This document shows, piece by piece, positions 55,346-63,599 of a stretch of 64,000 nucleotides of DNA. Each line of letters starts with the position of its first letter. The stretch's first letter is position 1. The notes beneath the pieces are model-generated. The model worked only from the letters and a program-made list of their open reading frames with translations. It ran no database searches and had not been told where the DNA came from. Origin of the DNA: Mycolicibacterium elephantis DSM 44368 (GTDB lineage Bacteria > Actinomycetota > Actinomycetes > Mycobacteriales > Mycobacteriaceae); contig NZ_ATDN01000009.1 of assembly GCF_004014805.1 (NCBI RefSeq), positions 62,001 to 126,000 on the forward strand. The letters are read 5' to 3'. The position numbers and the translations under genes were made by a program.

Positions 55346-56581
55346 TCACACGCCGACCAGCTTCATGCTCAGCCACAGCGCGAGCACCGCGACCACGAGC
55401 GTGAGTGGAACCGTGCACAGCCCGACGCGACTGAACTCGCCGGCGCGCACCGAGATCTCGCGACGGACCACCCCCCGCCACAACAGGTTGGCCAGCGATC
55501 CGACGTAGGTGAGGTTGGGGCCGATGTTCACGCCGATCAACACGGCCAGCACGGCCCCAGGAGACGACACCAGCGGCAGCAGCACGAGCACGGCAGGCAG
55601 GTTGTTCACCACGTTCGACAACACGGCCGCCACCACTGCAAGCCCCAACAGGGCAGCCAGGCCTTGACCGGCGGGCAGCACATCGCGGACCGCGGCACCG
55701 AGGCCGTTGGTGATCACGGCGGCGACCACCACCCCAAGACACAGCACGAACACCAGGAACGGAACATCCGCGGCCGCTGCCATGCCGCGCACGGTGCTGG
55801 TGCGCCGCACCAGACCGCGGGCCCCGAGCACGACCACCCCGGCGAGGGCTGCCCACGCCGGGGAGAACCCAAGCATCGAAACCCCACCGAACCCAATCAG
55901 CGTCAGCCCCAGCACCACAAGTGGCACCACCGGAACGTGCATAGGTTCGCCGGACGGTCGAGGTGGCCCAACGACCGCAAGCTCGCCGGCGAAAACCCAA
56001 CGCAGCACCACGAATTCGACGGCTATCGCCGCCATCCAGGGCAACGCCATGACGGCGGTGAACTGCAGGAACGAGATTCCGGCCGCGGTGAACGCCAAGA
56101 GGTTCGTCAGATTCGACACCGGAAGAAGCAGTGAGGCGCTGTTGGCCAGATGCACCGTGGCGTAAGCGTGTGCCTTGGGTGGAACGGCAAGCATCCGTGC
56201 CGTCGCCAGCACCACCGGGGTGAGCAGGACCACGGTCGCGTCCAGGCTCAACACCGCGGTCGTCACCGCTGCTGCAACGAAAACCTTTGAGTAGAACTTA
56301 CTTTGACTGCCGACACTTGTGCGGGCCATGGCCGCCCCGACGGCGCGGAACACGCCTTCGTCGTCGCACAACCGGGCAAGTACCAGCACGGCCGCGAGAA
56401 AGCCGACCACCGGCAACAGCCGGTTGACCTCCGCCAGGGCGTCGGGCACGGAGATCACCCCGAAACCGACGAGCATGCCCGCCGCCGGAAGCGCGACGAT
56501 CGCCTCGGGCCACTTGTGGGGGCGAACGGCGGCGAAGAACACCACGACGGCCAGCGCGAGCAGCGCCAGCGTCAGGCCCAC
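55346..56581 (-). CDS. ArsB/NhaD-type (SLC13/IT superfamily) membrane transporter
   Basis: 411 residues and about ten to eleven membrane segments in two halves. NSASLLLPVSNLTNLLAFTAAG and IGVNIGPNLTYVGSLANLLW are the paired ion-binding hairpins of the ion-transporter superfamily, the latter with the ArsB/GltS-like pattern. By position it equals arsB2 (Rv3578); arsenite export is possible, but no arsR, arsC or other arsenic gene adjoins. Its start overlaps the stop of the MBL hydrolase by 10 bases. Confidence 0.82.
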   Translation of the reverse strand: MGLTLALLALAVVVFFAAVRPHKWPEAIVALPAAGMLVGFGVISVPDALAEVNRLLPVVGFLAAVLVLARLCDDEGVFRAVGAAMARTSVGSQSKFYSKVFVAAAVTTAVLSLDATVVLLTPVVLATARMLAVPPKAHAYATVHLANSASLLLPVSNLTNLLAFTAAGISFLQFTAVMALPWMAAIAVEFVVLRWVFAGELAVVGPPRPSGEPMHVPVVPLVVLGLTLIGFGGVSMLGFSPAWAALAGVVVLGARGLVRRTSTVRGMAAAADVPFLVFVLCLGVVVAAVITNGLGAAVRDVLPAGQGLAALLGLAVVAAVLSNVVNNLPAVLVLLPLVSSPGAVLAVLIGVNIGPNLTYVGSLANLLWRGVVRREISVRAGEFSRVGLCTVPLTLVVAVLALWLSMKLVGV

Positions 56582-57492
56582 GGATCGGTGCGCTGCCAGA
56601 GCGTGGGCAGATGCAACTCGACGCCGTCCTCGACGGCCAGCCGGGACAGCACCCGCATCGAGACGTCCAGATCGTCGGTTGCGTACGGCAGAGCCAGCAA
56701 CGGCTTGTGCAGCGGGCGGAAGAAGTCATCCCAGTGGATGAGCAACACGCGCCGGGCGCCGACGGCGCGCACGGTCTCGGTCCAGTACTCCACGAGGTAA
56801 CTCTCCGGCTGCAGGCCCAGTTGTCCGACGCCGAGGCACACCACCTCGGCCCGCTGTCCCGCCAGCGCTTCCCGGACGTAGCCGGCGCTGCCCTGGATCA
56901 GCAGGCGTCGGCCCGACGCCCGATGGTGTACCAGTGTCGACCACGCTTCGCCGCACCTGTATGCCGACACCCTCACCGGCGGTACGACCGGTTCGGTGAT
57001 GACACCGGGGAACCGGTCCGGCGGGCTGTGTCGGCTCTCGATCAGCGTGACGTCGTAACCGCCCACGGTCACCGTTTCGCCGGAACCGACGACCACCAGA
57101 CGGTCCTCCGGTAGCCCACCGCCGCGGCCGACGTGTGCCGCCGACGTGCCGCCGACCAGCTTGGCGCCGGTGCGATCGGCCACCACCGCGCTGTCCATCA
57201 CATGGTCGTAGTGGGTGTGTACGGGCAGGACGGCATCGAGCCGGTCCACGCCCATGCGCGCCAGGTACCCGGCGATGCGCGACGTCGACGGCGACAACTT
57301 GCGCGAGCCCAGCTCCACCAGCCCGGGCCGGGTGAAGAAGCCGTCGGTCATCACCGCGGACCAGCCGTCGTCGATGAGCAGCGTGGCCACACCCGCCCAG
57401 GTGACGGTCAACGCGGCGTCGGCGCGCGCGGCCGGGGCGTCGAAGTAGGACTGGTAGTCCCCCAATTTCGGGCGCCCGGGCTTCAACCGCAC
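56572..57492 (-). CDS. metallo-beta-lactamase-fold hydrolase (Rv3577-like)
   Basis: 306 residues. VHTHYDHVMDS gives the HxHxDH zinc motif; further ligands come from ESRHSPPD and LLIHWDDF. The layout resembles UlaG/RomA-like MBL proteins rather than lactamases. Substrate unknown. First gene of a pair with the ArsB-like transporter. Confidence 0.85.
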   Translation of the reverse strand: MRLKPGRPKLGDYQSYFDAPAARADAALTVTWAGVATLLIDDGWSAVMTDGFFTRPGLVELGSRKLSPSTSRIAGYLARMGVDRLDAVLPVHTHYDHVMDSAVVADRTGAKLVGGTSAAHVGRGGGLPEDRLVVVGSGETVTVGGYDVTLIESRHSPPDRFPGVITEPVVPPVRVSAYRCGEAWSTLVHHRASGRRLLIQGSAGYVREALAGQRAEVVCLGVGQLGLQPESYLVEYWTETVRAVGARRVLLIHWDDFFRPLHKPLLALPYATDDLDVSMRVLSRLAVEDGVELHLPTLWQRTDPWA

Positions 57493-57524
57493 GCCTGCAC
57501 TCTATGCGCAGCCAGGATCTCGGC

Positions 57525-58298
57525 TCACACGAACGGCCGAAGCTCGACACCCTCTTTGAGCAACCGGGCCCGAACCGCGTTCGCGATGTGCACCGCCCCC
57601 GGCGAATCCCCGTGAATACACACCGATTCCACCGTGACCGGGATCATCGACCCGTCGACCGCATCCACCCGGCCGGTCGCCACCATCGTCGCCACCCGCT
57701 CGGCTATCTCATCCACGTCGTGCAGCACCGCGTTGCGTTCGCGGCGCGAGACAAGTTGTCCGTCAGGGCGATACGCGCGGTCGGCGAACGCCTCCGACAC
57801 CGTTCGCAGACCCAGCTCCTGCGCCTCGGCGAAGAACGCCGAGCCGGCCGGCCCGAGCACCGGCAGCTCACGATCCACGGTGTAGACCGCCTGGGCGACC
57901 GCCCGCGCCTGCACCCGGTTGGTGACGATCGCGTTGTACAGCGCGCCGTGCGGCTTGACATAGCGCACGGTCGATCCGGCCGCCTGTGCCAACGCCTGCA
58001 GGGCGCCGATCTGGTAGATGATGTCGGCGGTCAGTTCATCGGGCGGCACGTCGATGAAGCGGCGGCCGAAACCCGCGAGGTCCTGGTAGCCGACCTGTGC
58101 ACCGATGGCCACCCCGCGCTCGACGGCCGCCCGGCAGGTGCGCGCCAGCGTCGCCGCGTCGCCGGCATGAAAACCGCAGGCCACGTTGGCGCTGGTGACC
58201 ATGTCCAGCATTGCGGCGTCGTCACCGAACTGCCACACGCCGAAACTCTCGCCCAGGTCGGCGTTCAGGTCGATGTGTGAATCACCGGCGTCAGCCAT
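57525..58298 (-). CDS. pxpA: 5-oxoprolinase subunit A (LamB/YcsF family)
   Basis: 257 residues. DLNADLGESFGVWQFGDD, ANVACGFHAGDAATLA and VRYVKPHGALYNAI are the conserved PxpA blocks with acidic and histidine residues. PxpA works with PxpB and PxpC to open 5-oxoproline with ATP; neither partner is adjacent, so they must be elsewhere or the complex differs. The start overlaps the bluB stop by 8 bases. Confidence 0.92.
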   Translation of the reverse strand: MADAGDSHIDLNADLGESFGVWQFGDDAAMLDMVTSANVACGFHAGDAATLARTCRAAVERGVAIGAQVGYQDLAGFGRRFIDVPPDELTADIIYQIGALQALAQAAGSTVRYVKPHGALYNAIVTNRVQARAVAQAVYTVDRELPVLGPAGSAFFAEAQELGLRTVSEAFADRAYRPDGQLVSRRERNAVLHDVDEIAERVATMVATGRVDAVDGSMIPVTVESVCIHGDSPGAVHIANAVRARLLKEGVELRPFV

Positions 58299-58962
58299 GC
58301 CCCCAGCCTAGTGCGACAGGTCGCCACTGGTTTTCGGAGACGAACTCGGCCAGCGGTCGAGCATGCGCCCAGTCGTCGAGTTCCAGTGCCGGCCGGTCCG
58401 GAAACTCGGGTACCGGCCCCAGACACAGGATCGCCACCGGTTCGGCGCCTTCCGGGATGCCGAGCAGTTCGGCCAGCGACACGGGCTCGAAGATCGACAC
58501 CCAGCCCATGCCGAGCCCCTCGGCGCGGGCCGCCAGCCAGAGGTTCTGGATGGCGCAGGACACCGACGCCAAATCCATCTGCGGCAGCGTGCGCCTGCCG
58601 AACACGTGGGCCTCCCGGCCGTCGCCGAGGGCCACCACGAAAAGCTCCGCGCAGTCCAGGATTCCCTCGACCTTGAGGGCCAGGAACTCCTCGCCGCGCG
58701 GGCCCAACGCGCGTGAGGTGTGCAACCTCTCCTCGTCGACGAGGCTGTGGATCTGCCTGCGCAGTCGCGGGTCGGTGATGCGGATGAACCGCCACGGCTG
58801 CATCAGGCCGACACTGGGCGCCGCGTGCGCGGCGTGCAGCAGTCGGGCCAGGACATCCTCGTCGACGGTGCTGTCGGGCACGAAGCGGCGCATGTCGCGG
58901 CGCTCGGCGATGGCGCGGTAGACAGCGCGCCGCTCGGCGGAACTGAACGCGTGTCTGCTCAC
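58291..58962 (-). CDS. bluB: 5,6-dimethylbenzimidazole synthase
   Basis: 223 residues, nitroreductase fold. RRDMRRFVPDS and the lid PSVGLMQPWRFIRI, the Asp/Ser of QMDLASVSCAIQNLWLAARA and GMGWVSIFEP match BluB. It cleaves reduced FMN to make DMB, the lower ligand of B12. This fits a cobalamin-making organism and the B12 riboswitch-cbtBA unit elsewhere in the window, although no other cob gene is nearby. A generic nitroreductase is the alternative. Confidence 0.9.
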   Translation of the reverse strand: MSRHAFSSAERRAVYRAIAERRDMRRFVPDSTVDEDVLARLLHAAHAAPSVGLMQPWRFIRITDPRLRRQIHSLVDEERLHTSRALGPRGEEFLALKVEGILDCAELFVVALGDGREAHVFGRRTLPQMDLASVSCAIQNLWLAARAEGLGMGWVSIFEPVSLAELLGIPEGAEPVAILCLGPVPEFPDRPALELDDWAHARPLAEFVSENQWRPVALGWGHG

Positions 58963-58991
58963 CGGGCCAGCTTAGGTGGCACGATCGTCGG

Positions 58992-59813
58992 GTGACCCGT
59001 GAGCATGTGCTGATCAGCGCGCGCACGCTCGCCCAGCGCCTCGACGCAGGCGAGCGGCCGACGATCCTCGACGTCCGTTGGCAGTTGGACGAACCCGACG
59101 GCCGCGCCGCCTACGAGCGCGGCCACATCCCCGGCGCCGTCTACGTGTCGCTGGAAGACGAGTTGTCCGATCACGCGGTGGCCGGGCAGGGCCGCCATCC
59201 GTTGCCTTCGGGCCGATCCGTCGAGGCCGCGGCGCGACGCTGGGGCGTGCGGGCCGAGACGCCGGTGGTGGTGTACGACGACTGGAACCGGGCCGGTTCG
59301 GCGCGGGCGTGGTGGGTGCTGACCGCGGCGGGCATCGCCGACGTGCGCATCCTCGACGGCGGCCTCGCGGCGTGGACGGCGGCAGGCGGCGCGCTGGAAA
59401 CCGGCGTCGCCACACCCGAACCTGGCGACGTCACCGTCGCACATGACGACCTGTACTTCGGGGCACGCCGCGCGCTGACCGCCGAGCAGGCGGCCGGCGT
59501 GCCGCTCCTGGACGCGCGGGCGCCCGAGCGGTTCCGCGGCGAGGTCGAGCCCATTGACCCTGTCGCGGGCCATATCCCGGGGGCGCGCAACCTGCCGAGC
59601 ACCAGCGTGCTGGCCGCCGACGGCACCTTCCTGTCTGACACGCAACTCGTCCAGCTGGCCGGCGACGACGCGGTCGGCGCGTACTGCGGATCGGGAATCA
59701 CCGCGTCGGTGGTCGTCGCCGCGCTGGCCGCGGCAGGTCGCGACATCGCGCTGTACCCCGGCTCGTGGTCGCAATGGTGCACTGACCCAACGCGTCCCGT
59801 CGAACGCGGCTAG
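58992..59813 (+). CDS. thiosulfate/3-mercaptopyruvate sulfurtransferase (tandem rhodanese)
   Basis: 273 residues from GTG with two rhodanese domains. The first (LDVRWQLDEPDGRAAYERGHIPGA) lacks the Cys; the second has the active loop CGSGITAS. CGSGxTA suggests thiosulfate rather than mercaptopyruvate (usually CGTGVTA), but it is close to both. Divergent from bluB; its stop overlaps that of the convergent znuB gene. Confidence 0.88.
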   Translation: MTREHVLISARTLAQRLDAGERPTILDVRWQLDEPDGRAAYERGHIPGAVYVSLEDELSDHAVAGQGRHPLPSGRSVEAAARRWGVRAETPVVVYDDWNRAGSARAWWVLTAAGIADVRILDGGLAAWTAAGGALETGVATPEPGDVTVAHDDLYFGARRALTAEQAAGVPLLDARAPERFRGEVEPIDPVAGHIPGARNLPSTSVLAADGTFLSDTQLVQLAGDDAVGAYCGSGITASVVVAALAAAGRDIALYPGSWSQWCTDPTRPVERG

Positions 59814-60676
59814 CCGGCCGCCGGTGTGCGGGTGCGGCGGCCCACCACCCAGCACACCAGGAAGATGGCGAACGAGATGATGGTGACGAACACCGACACC
59901 GGTACGCCTGGCGCGAGGGACAGCAGAATGCCGCCCACCGCGGAGATCTCGGCGAAGATCACCGATGCCGCGATGGTCGCGCCGGGCGAGGCGAACACCC
60001 GTGCCGCGGCGGCCGCGGGGGTGATCAACAGCGACATCACCAGCAGGGCGCCGACGATCTGCACACCCTGCGCGGCGGTGACCCCGACCAGCGCGGCGAA
60101 CACGATTCCCAACGCGCGCACCGGAACTCCGCGACCAGCGGCCACTTCGGGGTCGACAGTCGCGAACAGCAGCGGCCGGTAGGCCACCAGCAGCACGGCG
60201 ACCACGGCCACCGACACCGCGGCCAACAGCGTCAGCCCCGAGTAGCCCACGCCGACGATCTGGCCCGTCAGCAACGCGAAGCTGGTGCCGGTGCGGCCCG
60301 GGTACAGGTGGATGAACAGCACCGCGAGACCGAGGCCGAACGCGAGCACCACCCCGATCGCCGAATCCCGTTCACGGGCACGCTGTCCCAAGAAACCGAA
60401 CAGCACGGCGGCCAGCGCGCACCCGACCAGCGCCCCGACGCCGACGTTGAAGCCCGCCAGCAGCGCGAAAGCCGCTCCGGTCAGTGACAACTCGCTGGAC
60501 CCGTGCACCGCGAACGACATCTGCCGCATCACGATGAACGGGCCGATCAGCCCCGACACCAGCGCCAGCAACGCGGCGGCGAGCAACGCCTGCTGAACGA
60601 AGTCGCGGTGCAACAGGTCCGCGGTCACCTCGAAGGACAGCAGGTTGTTCAGCAGATCGCGGAGCCGGTCAGTCAT
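59810..60676 (-). CDS. znuB: metal (zinc-type) ABC transporter permease
   Basis: 288 residues with about eight membrane segments of the ABC-3/ZnuB family; FIVMRQMSFAVHGSSELSLTG is the family signature and DPEVAAGRGVPVRALGIVFA the cytoplasmic loop that meets the ATPase. Takes up zinc or manganese with znuC and znuA; overlaps znuC by 8 bases. Confidence 0.9.
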   Translation of the reverse strand: MTDRLRDLLNNLLSFEVTADLLHRDFVQQALLAAALLALVSGLIGPFIVMRQMSFAVHGSSELSLTGAAFALLAGFNVGVGALVGCALAAVLFGFLGQRARERDSAIGVVLAFGLGLAVLFIHLYPGRTGTSFALLTGQIVGVGYSGLTLLAAVSVAVVAVLLVAYRPLLFATVDPEVAAGRGVPVRALGIVFAALVGVTAAQGVQIVGALLVMSLLITPAAAAARVFASPGATIAASVIFAEISAVGGILLSLAPGVPVSVFVTIISFAIFLVCWVVGRRTRTPAAG

Positions 60677-61481
60677 GGACGTGTCCGCTCGCGTGGCCGG
60701 AGTGGTCGATGTGCTCGCCGAGGACTACGTAGCGGTCGCCCACCTTCACCACGTCGATGTCGGCACGGTACAACTCCGACAGCGTGGCCGAGGTCATCAC
60801 CTCCTCCACGGTGCCGATGCGGAATCGACCGCCGACCAGGTAGAGCACCCTATCCACGTACGGCACAACGGGATTGACCTCATGCGTGACGAAAAGTACG
60901 GCGGTGTCGGCCTCGCGCCTTCTGGCGTCGATCAGCCTCGACACCAACCGGGCGTTGGCGGGGTCGAGGTTGAGCAACGGTTCGTCGCACAGCAGCAGTA
61001 CCGGATCGGTGGTCAGCGCCTGGGCGATCCGCAGCCGCTGTAGCTCCCCGCCGGACATCACGCCGACCGGCACCCGGGCCAGCGTCTGCCCGTTGACCTG
61101 CTCGAGGGCCCGTTCGACCGCAGCGTGTTTGGCGGCCCGGTCCCGCAGCGTCGTGATGCCCCAGCGGTGCCCGTCGTATCCGAGCCCGACGAGATCGCGT
61201 CCCCGTAACGACAACCCCTGATCGACGGATCGGTGCTGAGGCACGTAACCGATTCGGTCGCTGCCCTTTTCGACCGTGCTGCCGCAGACAGTCACCGCCC
61301 CGGCCGTCAGTGGCAGCTGACCCAGCAACACCTTGAGCAGCGACGTCTTTCCGGTGCCGTTGGGGCCGAGGACGGCGAGGAATTCACCGGCGCGCACCGT
61401 GAGGTCGAGCTGATCCCACAGCACGCGGTCGCCGAACGCCAGGCGGGCGCCGGTGAGTTCGGCGACGACGTCCACAACCAC
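60669..61481 (-). CDS. znuC: metal ABC transporter ATP-binding protein
   Basis: 270 residues. Walker A GPNGTGKTSLLK, signature MSGGELQRLRIAQA, Walker B VLLLCDEPLLNLD, switch His in VTHEVNPV. The C-terminus is histidine-rich (GEHIDHSGHASGHVHD), useful to sense or buffer zinc. Begins 3 bases after znuA. Confidence 0.94.
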   Translation of the reverse strand: MVVDVVAELTGARLAFGDRVLWDQLDLTVRAGEFLAVLGPNGTGKTSLLKVLLGQLPLTAGAVTVCGSTVEKGSDRIGYVPQHRSVDQGLSLRGRDLVGLGYDGHRWGITTLRDRAAKHAAVERALEQVNGQTLARVPVGVMSGGELQRLRIAQALTTDPVLLLCDEPLLNLDPANARLVSRLIDARRREADTAVLFVTHEVNPVVPYVDRVLYLVGGRFRIGTVEEVMTSATLSELYRADIDVVKVGDRYVVLGEHIDHSGHASGHVHD

Positions 61482-61484
61482 AGA

Positions 61485-62396
61485 TTATCGGCCCGCCTCG
61501 GCCGCCGTACCCAGCTCGCCGGCCAGCTGTTCGGCGGTCTGACGCTGCCAACTCAGGTAGTCGGTGCCCTCGGGAAGGGTCTCGGTGACCGTGACGACGG
61601 GAACCCCTGCGCGCGTCGCCGCCTCGCGCAGCTGCTTGGTCACGCCGGTTTCGGTCTGCGGATTGGACAGCAGCGCCGAGACTTCGCGGTTCTCGATCAG
61701 GTCCAGCATCTCCGCCAGGTCGGCCGGGGAGGGGTCGGCGTCTTCTTCGACCGCGTTGCTGAACCCCGCGGGGGTCTTGTCGGTGATGCCTGCGTTGGCG
61801 AGCAGGTAATGGGCGACGGGTTCGGTCGCCACCACCGCCGCTTCGGGGTGGGCCTGTGCGATGGCCCGCTCGGTCGCCAGGATCTCGTCGGCGCCGGCGC
61901 CGAACGCGGCGGCGTTGGCGCGGTAGGCGTCGGCGTGGTCGGGGTCGACCTCGGCCAGTCGGTCGGCGATCTGCGCGGCGACGGCCTTGGCGGTCGCGGG
62001 GTCGTAGGAGACGTGTTCGTTCGCGGACGCCTGCGGGTCGGGGCGCAGGGAGTACGCGTCGACGACCACCACGTCGGGTTGGTTGGCCAGCACGTCCTGC
62101 ACCCACTGGTCGTAGCCGCCGCCGTTGTGGACCACCAGCGACGCGTCGGTGATCGCGGCGGCATCGGCGGGGGTGGCCTGGAATGAGTGCGGATCGGCGA
62201 CGGTGCCGCTGACGATGGAGGTGACCGACGCGTGGTCGCCGACGACGGCGTCGGCGACGCTGCCCCACACGTCGGTGGAGGCCACGACGGTCACGGCGCT
62301 TTCGTGCTCATGGGGCGACGCGCTTTGCTGCTGGGTGCATCCGGCCAGCCCGGCCACCACCGCGACCGCCGCGAAGGCGACCAACCCTGCACGCAT
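61485..62396 (-). CDS. znuA: zinc-type ABC transporter substrate-binding lipoprotein
   Basis: 303 residues from the ATG with AGGGAGT upstream. The signal peptide ends in lipobox VAGLAGC. The mature cluster A-I binding protein has HEHESAV at its front, DPHSFQATPAD with a metal histidine, HNGGGYDQW, EPVAHYLLANAG and a late Glu/Asp ligand. It lacks the long His-rich loop of E. coli ZnuA, so zinc or manganese are both possible; the Zur-like box argues for zinc. Confidence 0.9.
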   Translation of the reverse strand: MRAGLVAFAAVAVVAGLAGCTQQQSASPHEHESAVTVVASTDVWGSVADAVVGDHASVTSIVSGTVADPHSFQATPADAAAITDASLVVHNGGGYDQWVQDVLANQPDVVVVDAYSLRPDPQASANEHVSYDPATAKAVAAQIADRLAEVDPDHADAYRANAAAFGAGADEILATERAIAQAHPEAAVVATEPVAHYLLANAGITDKTPAGFSNAVEEDADPSPADLAEMLDLIENREVSALLSNPQTETGVTKQLREAATRAGVPVVTVTETLPEGTDYLSWQRQTAEQLAGELGTAAEAGR

Positions 62397-62426
62397 GTGC
62401 GACTCCCTGATGGATTCAGATAACAA

Positions 62427-62441
62427 TGAAAACCGTTTCCA
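62427..62441. promoter_or_regulatory. Zur-like box in the znuA/lacI divergent region
   Basis: TGAAAAC-C-GTTTCCA is a 7-1-7 inverted repeat with one mismatch, extended by an AT-rich flank on both sides, 31 bases before znuA. The form agrees with Zur boxes of actinobacteria (memory). A LacI-family operator is the alternative, since the lacI gene starts 58 bases to the right. Confidence 0.6.
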
Positions 62442-62485
62442 AAAACTCTAATGCACAGTAGCCCGGAACGCGCAAGTCGATGGGC

Positions 62486-62491
62486 TAACGT
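62486..62491 (+). promoter_or_regulatory. -10 TAACGT, leaderless promoter of the LacI regulator
   Basis: TAACGT fits TANNNT and ends 7 bases before the ATG at 62499. Confidence 0.45.
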
Positions 62492-62498
62492 CCAGAAC

Positions 62499-63599
62499 AT
62501 GTCGAGGAGTCCCACGCCCAGGCGGCGTGCGACCCTGGCCTCACTCGCGGCCGAACTCAAGGTGTCGCGGACGACGATCTCCAACGCCTACAACCGCCCC
62601 GACCAGCTGTCGGCCGACCTTCGGGAACGCGTGCTCGCAACGGCCAAGCGGATGGGCTACCCCGGGCCGGACCCGGTGGCCCGCTCGTTGCGGACCCGCA
62701 AGGCCGGCGCCGTCGGCCTGATGATCACCGAACCGCTCAACTACTCGTTCAGCGATCCCGCCGCGCTGGACTTCGTCGCCGGGCTCGCCGAGTCCTGCGA
62801 GGAGGCCGGACAGGGGCTGTTGTTGGTGGCGATCGGCCCGAACCGCACCGTCGGCGACGGGTCGGCGGCGGTGCTGGCCGCAGGTGTCGACGGCTTCGTG
62901 GTGTATTCGGCCTCCGACGACGACCCGTACCTTCCCGTCGTGCAGCAACGGCATCTGCCCGTGGTGGTGGTGGACCAGCCCAAGGATGTCCCCGGTCTGT
63001 CGCGGGTCGGCATCGACGACCGAGACGCGATGCGTCGGCTCGCCGAATACGTGGTGGGCCTTGGTCATACCGAGATCGCGTTGTTGACGATGCGGCTGGA
63101 CCGGGACTGGCCGCACCCCGGATCACGGCCGACAGTCGCGGACCCGGAGCGGCTTGGTATGCCGCACTTTCACGTCCAACGGGAGCGGATCCAGGGCGTG
63201 TACGACGCGATGACCGCGGCCGGACTGGACCCCGCGTCGCTGACGGTGGTGGAGAGCTACGAGCACCTGCCGACGTCGGGCGGTGCGGCCGCGGAGGTGG
63301 CGCTGGAGGCCAACCCGCGGGTGACCGCGCTGATGTGCACGGCCGATGTGCTGGCGCTGTCGGCGATGGACTACCTGCGCGCCAAGGGCGTCTACGTGCC
63401 GGGGCAGATGACGGTGACCGGCTTCGACGGGGTGCCCGAGGCCCTGCGGCGGGGCTTGACGACCGTGGCGCAGCCCAGCATCGAGAAGGGACGTCGTGCC
63501 GGGCAGTTGCTGCACCGCCCGCCGCGGTCGGGCCTGCCGGTCGTCGAGATGCTCGACACCGAGGTGGTGCGCGGTCGCACCAGCGCTCCGCCCGCCTAA
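62499..63599 (+). CDS. LacI family transcriptional regulator (Rv3575c-like)
   Basis: 366 residues from MSRSPTPRRRATLASLA. The helix-turn-helix ATLASLAAELKVSRTTISNAY and hinge helix (DPVARSLRTRKAG) lead into a periplasmic-binding-like sensor (AVGLMITEPLNYSFSDPAAL, DGFVVYSASDDDPYL, VDQPKDVPGLSRVGIDD). Ligand unknown. By position Rv3575c. It may control itself or genes beyond the window. Confidence 0.9.
   Translation: MSRSPTPRRRATLASLAAELKVSRTTISNAYNRPDQLSADLRERVLATAKRMGYPGPDPVARSLRTRKAGAVGLMITEPLNYSFSDPAALDFVAGLAESCEEAGQGLLLVAIGPNRTVGDGSAAVLAAGVDGFVVYSASDDDPYLPVVQQRHLPVVVVDQPKDVPGLSRVGIDDRDAMRRLAEYVVGLGHTEIALLTMRLDRDWPHPGSRPTVADPERLGMPHFHVQRERIQGVYDAMTAAGLDPASLTVVESYEHLPTSGGAAAEVALEANPRVTALMCTADVLALSAMDYLRAKGVYVPGQMTVTGFDGVPEALRRGLTTVAQPSIEKGRRAGQLLHRPPRSGLPVVEMLDTEVVRGRTSAPPA

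Noticed and set aside
55346-56581. Arsenic resistance operon
   Set aside because: Only an ArsB-like transporter is present; no arsR, arsC or acr3 gene adjoins.
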